Positions 35,854 through 48,541 of a stretch of 64,000 nucleotides of DNA are shown in pieces. The first letter of the stretch is position 1. Every line of letters begins with the position of its first letter. Location: positions 7,757,501-7,821,500 of the forward strand of contig CM072339.1 in NCBI GenBank assembly GCA_036874045.1, read 5' to 3'. This DNA comes from Cymodocea nodosa (lineage: Eukaryota; Streptophyta; Magnoliopsida; Alismatales; Cymodoceaceae). A program made the position numbers and the translations under genes. The notes below the pieces were generated by a model. That model saw only the letters and a list, made by a program, of their open reading frames with translations, was not told the origin of the DNA and searched no databases.

Positions 35854-38800
35854 CTAAGTAAAACTCGAGTAGTCCTCTACTCTGACTTCTTCTATAATTC
35901 CAAAGGAGCTTTTGGGTGTTTTTAGAATAGGTCTAAGTCTTTGTCCATTTACTTTAAATATATTCTAATTTTTAGGATTTTCAATTTCAATAGCTCTATA
36001 AAGATAAATATTTCAAACTATGTAAGGTCCTACCCATCTAGATCTTAATTTTCCTGGATGGTTATGGAGTTTAGCCATATAAAGATATACTTCTTGTCCT
36101 ATTTCAAAGATTTTTGGAATAATTTTTCTATCATGCCAGAATTTCATTTTCTCTTTTTCTTTTACAGTCTTCGAATAAGCTTCATTTTTAAATTCTTCTA
36201 ATTCAATTAATTACATTTTTCTATTTTAAGCATCTTGATTTAAATTAGTGTTCAGAGTTTTTAATGCCCAATAAGCTCTATGTTCTATTTCAATAGGTAA
36301 ATGACAACTTTTTCCATATACTAGCCTAAAAGGTGACATACCTAAGCTCGTTTTATAAGCAGTTCTATAAGTCCAAAATGCATCTACCAATCTATTAGCC
36401 CAATCTGTTCTAGTAGGATTTACTACTTTTTCTAAGATTAACTTAATTTGTTTGTTTGCACTTTCTACTTGTCCACTTGTTTGCAGATGATATGATGTTA
36501 CAATTTTATGGTTTACTCCATATTTCTTCATTAAGGGTTCAAAACTTCTATTACAGAAATGAGTTCCCCTATCACTGATAATAGCTTTAGGTATTCCAAA
36601 TCTAGCAAATATATTTGTTCTTATAAATTATATTACCACTTTCTTGTCATTAGTTTTTGTAGGAATAGCTTCTATCCATTTAGATACATAATCCACCCCC
36701 AACAATATGTAATTAAATTGATTAGACATAGGAAATGGACTCATAAAATCTATTCCCCACACATCAAAGATTTCAACCTCAACAATAGGATTAAGAGGTA
36801 TCATATTCCTCTTTGATATTCTTCCTATTTGTTGACATCTTAAACAACTTAAGCAATATTTGTGAGCATCTTTGAATAGTGTTGACCAATAAAACCCACA
36901 TTGCAGAATTTTTGCAGCAGTTTTCCTTGAACCAAAATGCCCTCCACAAGCTTGGTCATGATAGAAAGACAATATACTCGGATATTCAGTTTTTGGAACA
37001 CACCTTCTTAAAACTAGATCAGGACATTTCTTAAATAAGTATGGGTCTTCCCAATAGTAATATTTTACTTTTGAGAAAAATAATTTCTTATCCTGTCTAT
37101 TCCAATCCTTAGGTGTTAAACCAGTAACTAAGTAATTAACTATGTTTGCATACCAAGGTATTGTGTTGATGGTCATTAATTGTTCATCAGGAAAATTATC
37201 CTTAATTTCAATATTTGATTTTTCTATTTGTAATCTTGATAAATGATCTACTACTACATTCTCACAACCTTTTTTATCTTTAATTTCTAGATCAAATTCT
37301 TGCAATAATAATATCCATCGGATCAATCTAGGCTTAGTCTCTTTTTTCTTTATTAGATGTTTTAGAGTTGAATGATCCGTGTATACTATTACTTTAGCTC
37401 CAATCAGATATGATCTAAACTTTTCTAAAGCAAACACAACAGCTAATAATTCTTTTTCAGTAGTTGTGTAATTAACTTGAGCATCATTTAAGGTTTTGCT
37501 TGCATAATGAATCACTCTAGGAGATTTTTCTATCTTCTGTCCCAATGCTGCTCCTATAGCAAAATCAGAAGCATCGCACATTAATTCAAATGGATGTCTC
37601 CAATCAGGTGCTTGAATTATAGGAGTTGAAATTGAGCTAGTCTTAAGTCTTAAAAATGCTTCCTTGCAATTTTTATCAAAATTAAATGGAACATCTTCTA
37701 ATAGATTAGTTAAAGGTCTAGCTATCTTGCTAAAGTCTTTAATAAATCTTCTATAAAAACTAGCATGTCCTAGAAATGATCTAATATCTTTTACTGATTT
37801 AGGTTCTGGTAGATTAGAAATTACTTCTATTTTAGCTTTATCTACTTCCAACCCTTTCTTAGAAACAACATGCCCTAAAACTATTCCTTGTTTAACCATG
37901 AAGTGACATTTTTTCCAATTTAAAACCAGATTTTTTTCCACACAGCGTTTTAATAGTAGGTCTAAATTTTTTAAACAAACTTCATATGAGTTGCCATATA
38001 CAGTAAAATCATTCATAAATATTTCTAAAAAATCTTCAATCATTACAGTAAATATGCCTTGCATACAACTTTGAAAGGTAGCTAGTGCATTGCATAATCT
38101 GAATGACATTCTCTTAAAAACATAAGTTCCATTAGGATAGGTGAAAGTTGTTTTCTCTTGATCCTCTAATGCTATTGGAATTTGATTATACCCTGAATAC
38201 TCGTCTAGGAAACAAAAATATTCTTGCCCTGCTAATCTTTCCAGCATTTGATCTATAAAAGGTAAGGGAAAATGATATTTCCTAGTCACAACATTCAGCT
38301 TTCTATAGTCTATACATACTCTCCAGCCTGATTGAATTCTAGTAGGTATCAAGTCTTGACTTTCATTCCTAATAACTGTTATTCCTGATTTCTTGGGAAC
38401 TACATGGATTAGACTAACCCACGAGCTATCAGAAATCAGATAAATTATGTCATTATCTAACCATTTCACTATTTCCTTCTTGACTACTTGTTTAAGGTTT
38501 GGATTTAATCTCCTCTTAGGAATTCTAACAGGTTTAGCATTCTCTTCTAAATATATGTGGTGACAACATAAAGTTGAACTTAACCCTTTTATATCAGTCA
38601 TAGTCCATCCTATTACTTCTTTATAACTTTTCACTACATCTTTTAATTTAGCTATTTGATCCTCTTTTAAATCTGAAGCAATAATGATTAGACAGGTACG
38701 TTTCTCTTCTAGAAATATGTAGGTTAATTTAGGAGGTAAAAGTTTTAATTCTAAATGTCACCCATTAGAAGCTAGAGCTCCTAATTGAACATCATCATTT

Positions 38801-39368
38801 TCTAAATTAATTTCTTCCTGATCTCCTTCTATATTTATGCTTTCACTTTCTCCTAAAATTTCAGAATTGATTTGCTTATTTAATTCTTCTTGAATCACAT
38901 CATCTAACATATCTCCTTCATCCTCTAAAATGTCTGTGGTATGTAAGGACATTTCTAACTCCTCAAATCTTTCTGGTATAAAAATATTTAATTGAGTATC
39001 TTCATTCCCATATGCTAACTTCATTACTCCAGTCTTACAATTTATAACAGCTCTTGATGTTGCTAAAAATGGAATTCCCAAAATTAAAGATGTATCACTA
39101 TCTTTATGCTTAATTTGTTAGGAATCCAGAATTACAATATCAATAGGATATATAAAGTTTTTGATTTTAATTAAGACATCCTCTATTTTTCCTCTAGGAT
39201 ATCTTATACTTCTATCAACTAATTGAATAAACGTACTAGTAGGAGTTAAGCCTTCTAATCCTAAGGATGCAAATATATCACTTAGCATAACATTTATACC
39301 TACACCTAAATCTATTAAGGTTCTTTCTAGAATGGTATTTCCTATGGTACATGATATAATAAGGATTC
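35854..39368 (-). pseudogene. pol: Athila-type protease-RT-RNase H-integrase, copy D
   Basis: The largest open stretch is 38634-36628 (668 codons): end of protease linker, RT, full RNase H and the integrase zinc block and part of the core. The RT active site reads FMNDFTVYG: the first catalytic Asp is Asn (codon at 38011-38013), which should abolish polymerisation even in an intact protein. RNase H keeps [19 protein letters not shown] and [10 protein letters not shown]. Integrase continues in 36531-36226. Protease is in the degraded 39081-38758 piece and upstream. The 5' end (gag, PBS, LTR) is absent: it stops at a copia LTR terminus at 39369. Confidence 0.9.
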
Positions 39369-39640
39369 TGTTGAGTATTTTTGTTTTGATGATATGTGCT
39401 GAATGAAAATAATCATATTTGCTCCATTACTATTGCTTGTGAAAAGAAATTAAAATCATCAATTAATACAGAAAAAGCTTACTGATATAAATACTTGTTT
39501 GTATTAGATCTGAAGTTAATAACTAGTCGTTTCGTTGCATTAATTTCTCATTTAGCTAAACGTTAAGTTAACGTGTGTTTTTATTGAAAAGCATGATATG
39601 TTTTAATGTTATATCTTCTGTATCATGAACAGTGCATCTA
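39369..39640 (+). repeat. copia LTR fragment (TGTTGAG family)
   Basis: Begins exactly at the LTR terminus TGTTGAGTATTTTTG and runs 272 bp in plus orientation to gaacagtgca, where it passes abruptly into plus-strand Athila gag. The left border is a genuine insertion end into copy D; the right border is a recombination joint. Confidence 0.85.
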
Positions 39641-42600
39641 TAAATCAATGAAGAAAAATTTGAATCTAAAAATGAGATTAAAAATGATCAATCGAATCAA
39701 ATGAAAGAAAAAGAATCTTATAAATCACAATCATTAGCACCCTATCCTGAAAGATTACAACAAACATTTCCTGAAAAACAAGAAAAAATTTGAGAAATTT
39801 TTGAAAAAGTGCAAGTTAACATTCCTTTATTAGATTTATTACAGAAAATGCCACCTTGTGCTAAATTTCTTAAGGATTGGTGTATTAAGAAAAGAGAGCG
39901 AAAAGTTTTAAGGAAAGTCTTTTTAGCTTATCAAAGTAGTTCCCTATTTCTACCATAAATTCCTAAAAAGTTATTTGATCTTGGAATCCTTGTTATATAT
40001 GCACCATAGGAAATACTATCCTAGAAAGAACCTTAATAGACCTAGGTGCAGGTATAAATGTGATGCCTAGTGATATATTTGCATCCTTAGGATTAGAAGG
40101 CTTAATCCCTACTAGGATTATTATTCAATTAGCTGATAGAAGTATAAGATACCCTAGAGGAAAAATAGAGGATGTCTTAATTAAAATCAAAAACTTCATA
40201 TATCCTATTGATATTGTGATTTTGGATTCCCAACAAATTAAGCATAAAAATCATGATACATCTTTAATTTTGGGAAGACCATTCTTAGCAACATCAGGGG
40301 CTGTTATAAATTGTAAAACTGGAGTGATGAAGTTAGCATATGGAAACGAGGATACTCAATTAAACATTTTCAAACTAGAAAAGTTTGAGGAGTTAGAAAT
40401 GTCCTTACATACTATAAACTTTTTAGAGCATGAAGGAGATATGCTATATGATGTGATTCAGGAAGAATTAAATAGGCAACTAAATTCTGAAACTTTAGAA
40501 GTAAGTGAAAGCATATGTGTGGAAGGAGATCAAGAAGAGATTTATATAGAAGATGAAAATGTTCAATTAGGAGCTCTAGCTTCTGATGGTCAACATTTAG
40601 AATTAAAACATTTACCTCCTGAATTAACCTATATATTTCTGGAAGAGAAACAAACATGTCCAATCATTATTGCTTCAAATTTAAAAGAGGATCAAATTTC
40701 TAAATTAAAAGATGTAGTAAAAACTTATAAAGAAGCAATAGGATGGACTATGATATAAAAGGGTTAAGTGCAACTTTATGCTATCACCACATATATTTAG
40801 AAGAAAATGCTAAACCTGTTAGAATTCCTGAGAGGAGATTAAATCCAAACCTTAAAGAAGTAGTCAGGAGGGAAATAGTGAAATTGTTAGATAATGACAT
40901 AATTTATCTGATTTCTGATAGCTCATGGGTTAGTCCAATCCATGTAGTTCCAAAGAAATCAGGATTAATAATTATTAAAAATGAAAGTCAAGACTTGATA
41001 CCTACTAGAATTCAATCAGGCTGGAGAGTATGTATAGACTATAGAAAGCTGAATGATATTACTAGGAAAGATCATTTTCCCTTACCTTTTATAGACCAAA
41101 TGCTGGAAAAATTAGCAGGGCAAGAATATTTTTGTTTCCTAGATGGTTATTCAGGATATAACCAAGTTCCAATAGCATTAGAGGATCAAGAGAAGACAAC
41201 TTTCACATATCCTAATGGAACTTATGCTTTTAAGAGAATGCCATTCGGATTATGCAATGCACCAGCTACCTTTCAAATGTGTATGCAAGGCATATTCACT
41301 AGAATGACTGAAGACTTTTTAGAAATATTTATGGATGATTTTACTGTATATGGAACTTCATATGAAGTATGTTTAAATAATTTAAACCAAGTATTAAAAT
41401 GATGTGTGGAAAAAAATCTAGTTTTAAATTGGGAAAAATGTCACTTCATGGTTAAACAAGGAATAGTCTTGGGATATGTTATTTCAAAGAAAAGGTTGGA
41501 AGTAGATAAAGCTAAAATAAAAGTAATTTCTAACCTACCAGAACCTAAATCAGTAAAAGATATTAGATCATTTCTAGGACATGCTGGATTTTATAGAAAA
41601 TTTATTAAAGATTTTAGCAAAATAACTAGACCTTTAACTAATCTATTAAAAGATGTCCCATTCAACTTTGATAAAAATTGCAAAGAAGCATTTTTCAAGC
41701 TTAAGACTAGCTTAATTTCAACTCCTATAATACAAGCACTTGATTGGAGCCATCCATTTGAATTAATGTGCGATGTATCTTATTTTTCTGTAGGAGTAGT
41801 GTTGGAACAGAAGATAGAAAAATCTCTTAGAGTGATTCATTATGCAAGCAAAACTTTGAATGATGCTCAAATTAATTATAATATTACTGAAAAAGAACTT
41901 TTAGCTGTTGTGTTTGCCTTAGAAAAGTTTAGATCATATCTGATTGGAGCTAAAGTGATAGTATACACGGATCATTCAGCTTTAAAACACCTAATAGCAA
42001 AGAAAGAGACTAAACCTAGATTGATCTAGTAGATATTATTATTACAAGAATTTGATCTAGAAATTAAAGATAAAAAAGGTTGTGAGAATGTAGTAGTAGA
42101 TCATTTATCATGATTACAAATAGAAATATAAAACATTGAAATTGAGGATAATTTTCTTGATAAACAATTAATGACCATCAACACAATGCCTTGGTACACA
42201 GACAGTTAATTACTTTGTTACTAGTTTAACACCTAAAGATTGGAATAGACAGGATAAGAAATTGTTCTTTTCAAGAGTAAAATATTACTACTGAGAAGAC
42301 CCATACTTATTTAAGAAATGTCCTAATCTGATTTTAAGGAGGTGTATCCCAAAAACTAAATATCAGAGCATATTGTCTTTCTACCATGACCAAGCATGTG
42401 GAGGGCATTTTGGTTCAGGGAAAACTACTGCTAAAATTCTGCAATGTGGATTTTATTAGCCAACACTATTCAAAGATGCTCATAAATATTGCTTAAGTTG
42501 TTTAAGATGTCAACAAGTAGGAAGAATATCAAAGAGGAATATGATGCCTCTGAACCTTATTGTTGAGGTTGAAATATTTGATGTTTGGGGAATAGATTTT

Positions 42601-43488
42601 ATGGGTCAATTTCCTATGTCTAATCAATTTAATTATATATTGTTGGGGGTGGATTATATATCTAAATGGATAGAAGTTATTCCTACAAAAACTTATGACA
42701 ACAAAGTGGTAATACATTTTATAAGAACTAATATAATTGCTAGATTTGGAATACCTAAAGCTATTATTAGTGATAGGGGAACTCATTTATGTAATAGAAG
42801 TTTTGAAGCCTTAATGAAGAAATATGGAGTAAATCACAAAATTGCAACATCATATTATCCGCAAACAAGTGGACAAGTAGAAAGTGCAAACAAACAAATT
42901 AAGTTAATCTTAAAAAAAGTAGTAAATCCTACTAGAATAGATTGGGCTAATAAATTAATAGATGTACTTTGGGCTTATAGAATTGCTTATAAGATAAGCT
43001 TAGGTATGTCACCTTTTAGATTAGTATATGGAAAAAGTTTCCATTTACTAGTTGAAATTGAACATAAAGCCTATTGAGCATTAAAAACTTTGAACATTAA
43101 TTTGAATCAAGTTGTTGAAAATAGAAAAATGTAATTGATTGAATTAGAAGAATTTAGGAATGAAGCATATCCGAAGATTATAATAGAAAAAGAGAAATTG
43201 AAGTTTTGGCATGACAAGAAAATTATTCCAAAAACTTTTGAAATAGGACAAGAAGTATATCTTTACGTAACTAGACTCCATAACCATCTAGGAAAATTAA
43301 GATCTAGATGGGCAAGACCTTACATAATTTGAAATATTTATTCCTATGGAGCTATTGAAATTGAAAATCCTAACAATCAAAATATATTTAAAGTAAATGG
43401 ACAAAGACTTAGACCTATTCTAAAAATTCCAAAAAGTTCCTTTGGAATTATAGAAGTAAGAGTAGAGGACTACTAGAGCTTTACTTAG
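39641..43488 (+). pseudogene. pol: Athila-type gag end, protease-RT-RNase H-integrase, copy E
   Basis: Starts within the helical part before protease, then the protease region (DLGAGINVM with degraded flanks) in 40060-40758, RT in 40743-41402 with intact FMDDFTVYG, thumb and RNase H in 41406-42029 ([29 protein letters not shown]), a degraded zinc block, the integrase core in 42541-43077 ([27 protein letters not shown]) and the C-terminal domain in 43135-43332. In-frame stops separate the pieces. The pol stop is at 43486-43488. No 5' LTR or PBS: the left end is the joint at 39640. Confidence 0.9.
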
Positions 43489-44023
43489 TAAGATATATAT
43501 ATATTTCAAAAAAAAAAAATCTTATTTTGAAGTTAGTCACAGTTCAACCGAAAGAAATTATTGATTTTATTGAAACACATATTAAAAGAAAAATATTATT
43601 ATAGTCACACTGAAAGGATCTATCAGTTTGATCAAAACATAAAAATATAAAAATCTATATATTATATTAAGTAAAATGTCAATTTTACCGAAATATGGTA
43701 TTGGTTCAATTGATAGGAAAAAAAATAAAGAAAAAAAGAAATAGTAAAGTATTTAATTTTGGTTCAACCAAGGAATATAACGATTTGACCAAAATTTTAA
43801 AAGGTTGAAAAATTAAGAATCAGTCAGATTGGAAATTCTTCGGTCTAGACTGAATTAAAAATTATTATTTTAAGTACTTTTATTAGTTATAACTTTACGG
43901 GAAGTCCGTTAAGTTACGCTTAACTCAATGAACTTACTTCGTTGAGTCTAGGATAAGTTAACGAGCTTACTCCGTTCAATTAACTATAACTCAACGGAGT
44001 ACAGTAGTTAAGTCCATCGACTT
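43489..44023 (+). other. pol-ORF2 spacer, copy E
   Basis: Same family of spacer as elsewhere, with 'accgaaa' units and then inverted taactcaa/gttgagt words (43905-44000). It ends at the solo LTR insertion. Confidence 0.6.
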
Positions 44024-45682
44024 TGTAGTATCGTATGGCTACACAAGAGGGGGTGAATTGTATATTTTTAATATTTTTTGAAATATAATTGAAACTTTAA
44101 AACTCAAAAACAAGTTGATACATTGTTTTCATAAAATCATTTTTATTCAAGGTTTCAATTACAATATATAATTCAATTCTCATCAGAAATTGTAGATGCA
44201 ATTATATTTCGATACCATGTATCATCTAAACAATTTCATAACTACAAACAGAGAAACTAATTTGTGGAATTTAAAACATTTCTCCTTGTTTGAGATCTTT
44301 CTTCTTCTTCTTCTTCTTTCTTCTTCAGCAATTCTTCAGTGACGAATATCTTGTCTTTTTATGCTTCACCGAATTTGCTTTCTTCTAATACTTCAAATCT
44401 TCAGTGACATAAATAATACCTTTTTCTACTTCACTAAATTTTCTTCCACTTGAGAGATTTTGCCCGAAGAGGTGTTTTTGATCTCTGAAAAAGATTTTTC
44501 TTTTGGTGTGCAGGGATAGTTTGATCCTTGAAAAGATTTTCATTTTGTGTGCAAGGATAGTTTGATCAATGAGAATTCTATGCCTTTTATACTGTATCTT
44601 CATTTCATGCATATCCTTCACGTTTAACCACTACTAGTTTTCCACTTCTCTACATCTTTTCTTTTTCCTTCATCGAAACACACACGTTCTAACCCACGTT
44701 TATATTTCGAAGTTTCTTTAATCATCAGTCCTAGATCTCTAAAAAATTTCTTGCAAAATAAACTTTCTCGTCCAAAAATTTTTCATCAATGTAATAAGAA
44801 GTCGTTACTTTAATGTTAACTAAACGAGTAACACAAGTATATATATATAACTTAACGTTTCTAAATTAACAAGTTCCACATGTGCCATTTCACGTGACAA
44901 ATACTGTAGCTAACTCAACGAACTAAGTCTGTGGTGTTATGCTAACTCAATGAACCAGCTTAACCTTTCTTTCGGAAGGTTAAACGATAACTCACTAAAA
45001 ATAGTTTAAGTTTCGGATAGTTACAAATGTAAGTCACTGAAAAACTCTTTAACTCACCGATTCAGTAATAAACAAATGTTTTTATAATAAGAATTTTACC
45101 ACGTGCAAAAATAACAACTTAAGTTTATAACGCTAACCTAACGTGTTGCCTTAGTGTTCAATATAGCAACTCAATGTGTTTAGTTATGTTAACTTAATGA
45201 GTTAAACATGTGCACCTCACGTGATACAATACAACATTCATAACTTATAATTTCACCACGTGTATAACACTAACTTAATGAGTTTGTCTCTTCTTTTACT
45301 CACTAACTTAACGAGTTATCACGTGACCTATTTTAACCTTTAAGCCTCTAACTTAACGAGTTCTCACGTGACCTCTAAACAAACAAAACTCTAACTTAAC
45401 GAGTTGTCTAAACGTGCACTGTTCATGATACAGAAGATATAACTTTAAAACATATCATGCTTTTCAATAAAAACACACGTTAACTTAACATTTAGCTAAA
45501 TGAGAAATTAATGCAACGAAACGACTAGTTATTAACTTCAGATCCAATACAGACAAGTATTTATATCAGTAAGCTTTTTCTGTATAAATTGATGATTTTA
45601 ATTTCTTTTGACAAGCAATAGTAATTGAGCAAATATGATTATTTTTGTTCAGCACACATCATCAAAACAAAAATACTCAACA
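44024..45682 (-). repeat. Solo copia LTR with target duplication
   Basis: Complete LTR of the TGTTGAG family (minus TGTTGAG at 45682 to CTACA at 44024), 1659 bp, flanked by gactt at 44019-44023 and 45683-45687. No PBS, internal region or second LTR is present, so it is a solo LTR from LTR-LTR recombination. The related unit at 49056-49060 shows the unoccupied site. Confidence 0.95.
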
Positions 45683-46605
45683 GACTTAGTTCGTGGAGTT
45701 AACCGTAACTCTACGGAGGAGTGAGTGAGATAGCGAGAGTTTATGCTAGAAAATGACCCGATTATCCGCCTAAAACTTAGGGTTTATTTATACTAAAACT
45801 TAGGGTTTGGGGGCATTATCTGCAGAAACATTTAGAACTTAGAACAGTAGATATCAGAGCGATTCCGTTCCGTTCCGTCACACCACGAGGTCAAGATGAC
45901 GCTAGAGTTCTAGGAGGAAGTTGACACCATGAGATTTCTCAGAGAATTAGAAGAATGATATACAAGACAAAAGATTAGGAACACAACTTAGGAGAAAGAG
46001 CTACAAAAGGTAGAATCTGACATTTTTTACTAGAGGAAAATTTTAGTAGATTTAGATATTAAGATACCTGAGATTGTAGAAACAAGGATTAAGGTAGCAA
46101 CATAGTAAACAGAGAAAGGAAAATTAGGCCAAACAATGAAGTTGCCTTAGAATTGATCTGATGCAAGTTCAGACTACGGTTCATATGACATATTGGTGGA
46201 CATGCTAAGTGGGCAATCTAGGAGCAATAGAGGAAAGCAGTCAAAGAACCTATAACTGTAGAGTCGGCTACTAAAAAACTAGTAACTGAGGAACAATAGT
46301 TAGGACCTTCAGTTCCACCAACAGAGCCATTATAACATGTAGCATTTGCTTGGTCGAGAATTGAAGAAGAAGATAAGGAGTTTGCTAGCTTGATCAAAAT
46401 AGCAAAAGACCAAGGAGATGATGAAAAAATGGCTATGGCCAAGGAACATATTCTGTATCATGCCATAAAGAGAAAGCAGGCTGAAGAAAAGTTGAAGGCC
46501 CAATATAAAATTAAAGTAGAGCAGCATCAAGAAGCAGCTAGATCAATGGTTGCAAGAGAAACTGAAGTTGGTCCTTCAAGACCAATGATTATAGAAAGAG
46601 TAAAA
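45683..46605 (+). pseudogene. ORF2 copy 4, N-terminal part with promoter
   Basis: A TATA-like TTTATTTATAC (45783-45793) precedes the ATG at 45896-45898 by about 100 nt, with 'cttagggtttgggggcatta' between. The N-terminal segment (MTLEF...) is full of stops; the clearest piece is 46390-46608, with KEHILYHAIKRKQAEEK and AQYKIKVEQHQEA. The copy stops at about 46605, where it passes into pol sequence in mid-gene. The globular domain is missing. Confidence 0.7.
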
Positions 46606-48541
46606 TAGATATTAGATCATTTGTAGGACATGCTGAATTTTATAGAAGATTTATTAAAGATTTTAGTAAAATAGCTAGACCTTTAACTAATCTATTAAAG
46701 GATGTCTCATTTAACTTTGATAAAAATTGTAAAGAAGCATTTTTCAAGCTTAAAACAAGCTTAATTTCAACTCCTATAATACAAGTACCTAATTGGAGCC
46801 ATCCATTTGAATTAATGTGCGATGCATCTGATTTTACTATAGGAGCAGTGCTTACACAAAGCATAGAAAAATCTCCTAGAGTGATTCATTATGTAAGCAA
46901 AACTTTAAATGACGCTCAAGTTAACTATACAACTACTGAAAAAGAACTATTAGCTATTGTGTTTGCCTTAGAAAAGTTTAGACCATATCTGATTGGAGCT
47001 AAAGTGATAGTATACATGGATCATTCAGCTTTAAAACACCTAATAACGAAGAAAGAGACTAAACCTAGATTATTTCATTGGATATTGTTATTGCAAGAAT
47101 TTGATCTAGAAATTAAAGATAAAAAAGGTTGTGAGAATGTAGTAGTAGATCATTTATCAAGATTACAAATAGAAAAATCAAATATTGAAATTAAGGATGA
47201 TTTTCTTGATGAACAACTAATGACCATAAAAGCAATACTTTGGTATGTAGATATAGTTAATTACTTAGTTACTAGTTTAACACCTAAGGATTGGAATAGA
47301 CAAGATAAGAAATTGTTCTTTTCAAGAGTGAAATATTACTATTGGGAAGACCCATACTTATTTAAGAAATGTCCTGATCTAGTTTTAAGGAGGTGTGTTC
47401 CAGAAATTGAATATTAGAGCATACTGTCTTTTTGCCATGGCCAAGCATGTGGAGGACATTTTGGTTCAAGGAAAATTGCTGTCAAAATTCTGCAATGTGG
47501 ATTTTATTGGCCAACACTATTCAAAGATGCTCATAAATATTGCTTAAGTTGTTTAAGATGTCAACAAGTAGGAAGAATATCAAAGAGGAATATGATGCCT
47601 TTGAACCTTATTGTTGAGGTTGAAATATTTGATGTGTGGGGAATAGATTTTATGAGTCCATTTCCTATGTCTAATCAATTTAGCTATATATTGTTGGGGG
47701 TGGATTATATATCTAAATGGATAGAAGCTATTCCTACTAAAACTAATGACAACAAATTGGTAATACATTTTATAAGAACTAATATAATTGCTAGATTTGG
47801 AATACTTAAAGCTATTGTTAGTGATAGAGGAACTCATTTCTGTAATAGAAGTTTTGAAGCCTTAATGAAGAAATATGGAGTAAATCACAAAATTGCAACA
47901 TCATATCATTCGCAAACAAGTGAACAAGTAGAAAGTGCAAACAAACAAATTAAGTTAATCTTAGAAAAATTAGTAAATCCTACTAGAACAGATTGGGCTA
48001 ATAGATTAATAGATGCACTTTAGGCTTATAGAACTACTTATAAGACAAGCTTAGGTATGTCACCTTTTTAGATAGTATATGGAAAAAGTTTCCATTTACT
48101 AGCTGAAATTGAACATAAAGCTTATTGGGCATTAAAAACTCTAAACAAATTTAAATCAAGCTATTGAAAATAGAAAAATGCAATTAAAAATTTGAAGAAT
48201 TTAGGAATGAAGCTTATTCAAAAATTGTAAAAGAAAAAGAGAAAATGAAGTTCTAGCATGACAAGAAAATTATTCCAAAAACTTTTGAAATAGAACAAGA
48301 AATATATCTTTACATGACTAGACTTCATAACCATCTAGGAAAATTAAGATCTAGATGGGCAGGACCTTACATAATTTGAAATATTTATTCCTATGGAGCT
48401 ATTGAAATTGGAAACCCTAAAAATCAAAATATATTTAAAGTAAATTGACAAAGACTTAGACCTATTCTAAAAATTCCAAAAAGTTCCTTTGGAATTATAG
48501 AAGAAGAAAGAGTAGAGGACAACTCAAGCTTTACTAAGTAA
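46606..48541 (+). pseudogene. pol: Athila-type RT end, RNase H and integrase, copy F
   Basis: Starts abruptly in the RT thumb ([15 protein letters not shown]) after the joint at about 46600-46605. RNase H and linker are in 46815-47417 ([25 protein letters not shown]; the YTDH motif reads YMDH). Integrase is in 47592-48023 ([27 protein letters not shown]) with stops before and after, and a degraded C-terminus to a stop at 48539-48541. Direct-repeat partner of copy E. No RT palm. Confidence 0.88.

Larger units (their letters stand above)
33326..46605. repeat. Large inverted repeat of Athila pol-ORF2 blocks
   Basis: Left arm: ORF2-spacer-pol on minus (33326-39368). Right arm: pol-spacer-ORF2 on plus (39641-46605, interrupted by the solo LTR 44024-45682). 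They are separated by a 272-bp piece of copia LTR. Protease and RT match closely in inverted order. The arms are diverged paralogues, not a recent palindrome. Confidence 0.8.

Noticed and set aside
39641-43488. Copy E as a possibly active element
   Set aside because: It lacks LTR, PBS and gag start and has in-frame stops between protease, RT, RNase H and integrase.
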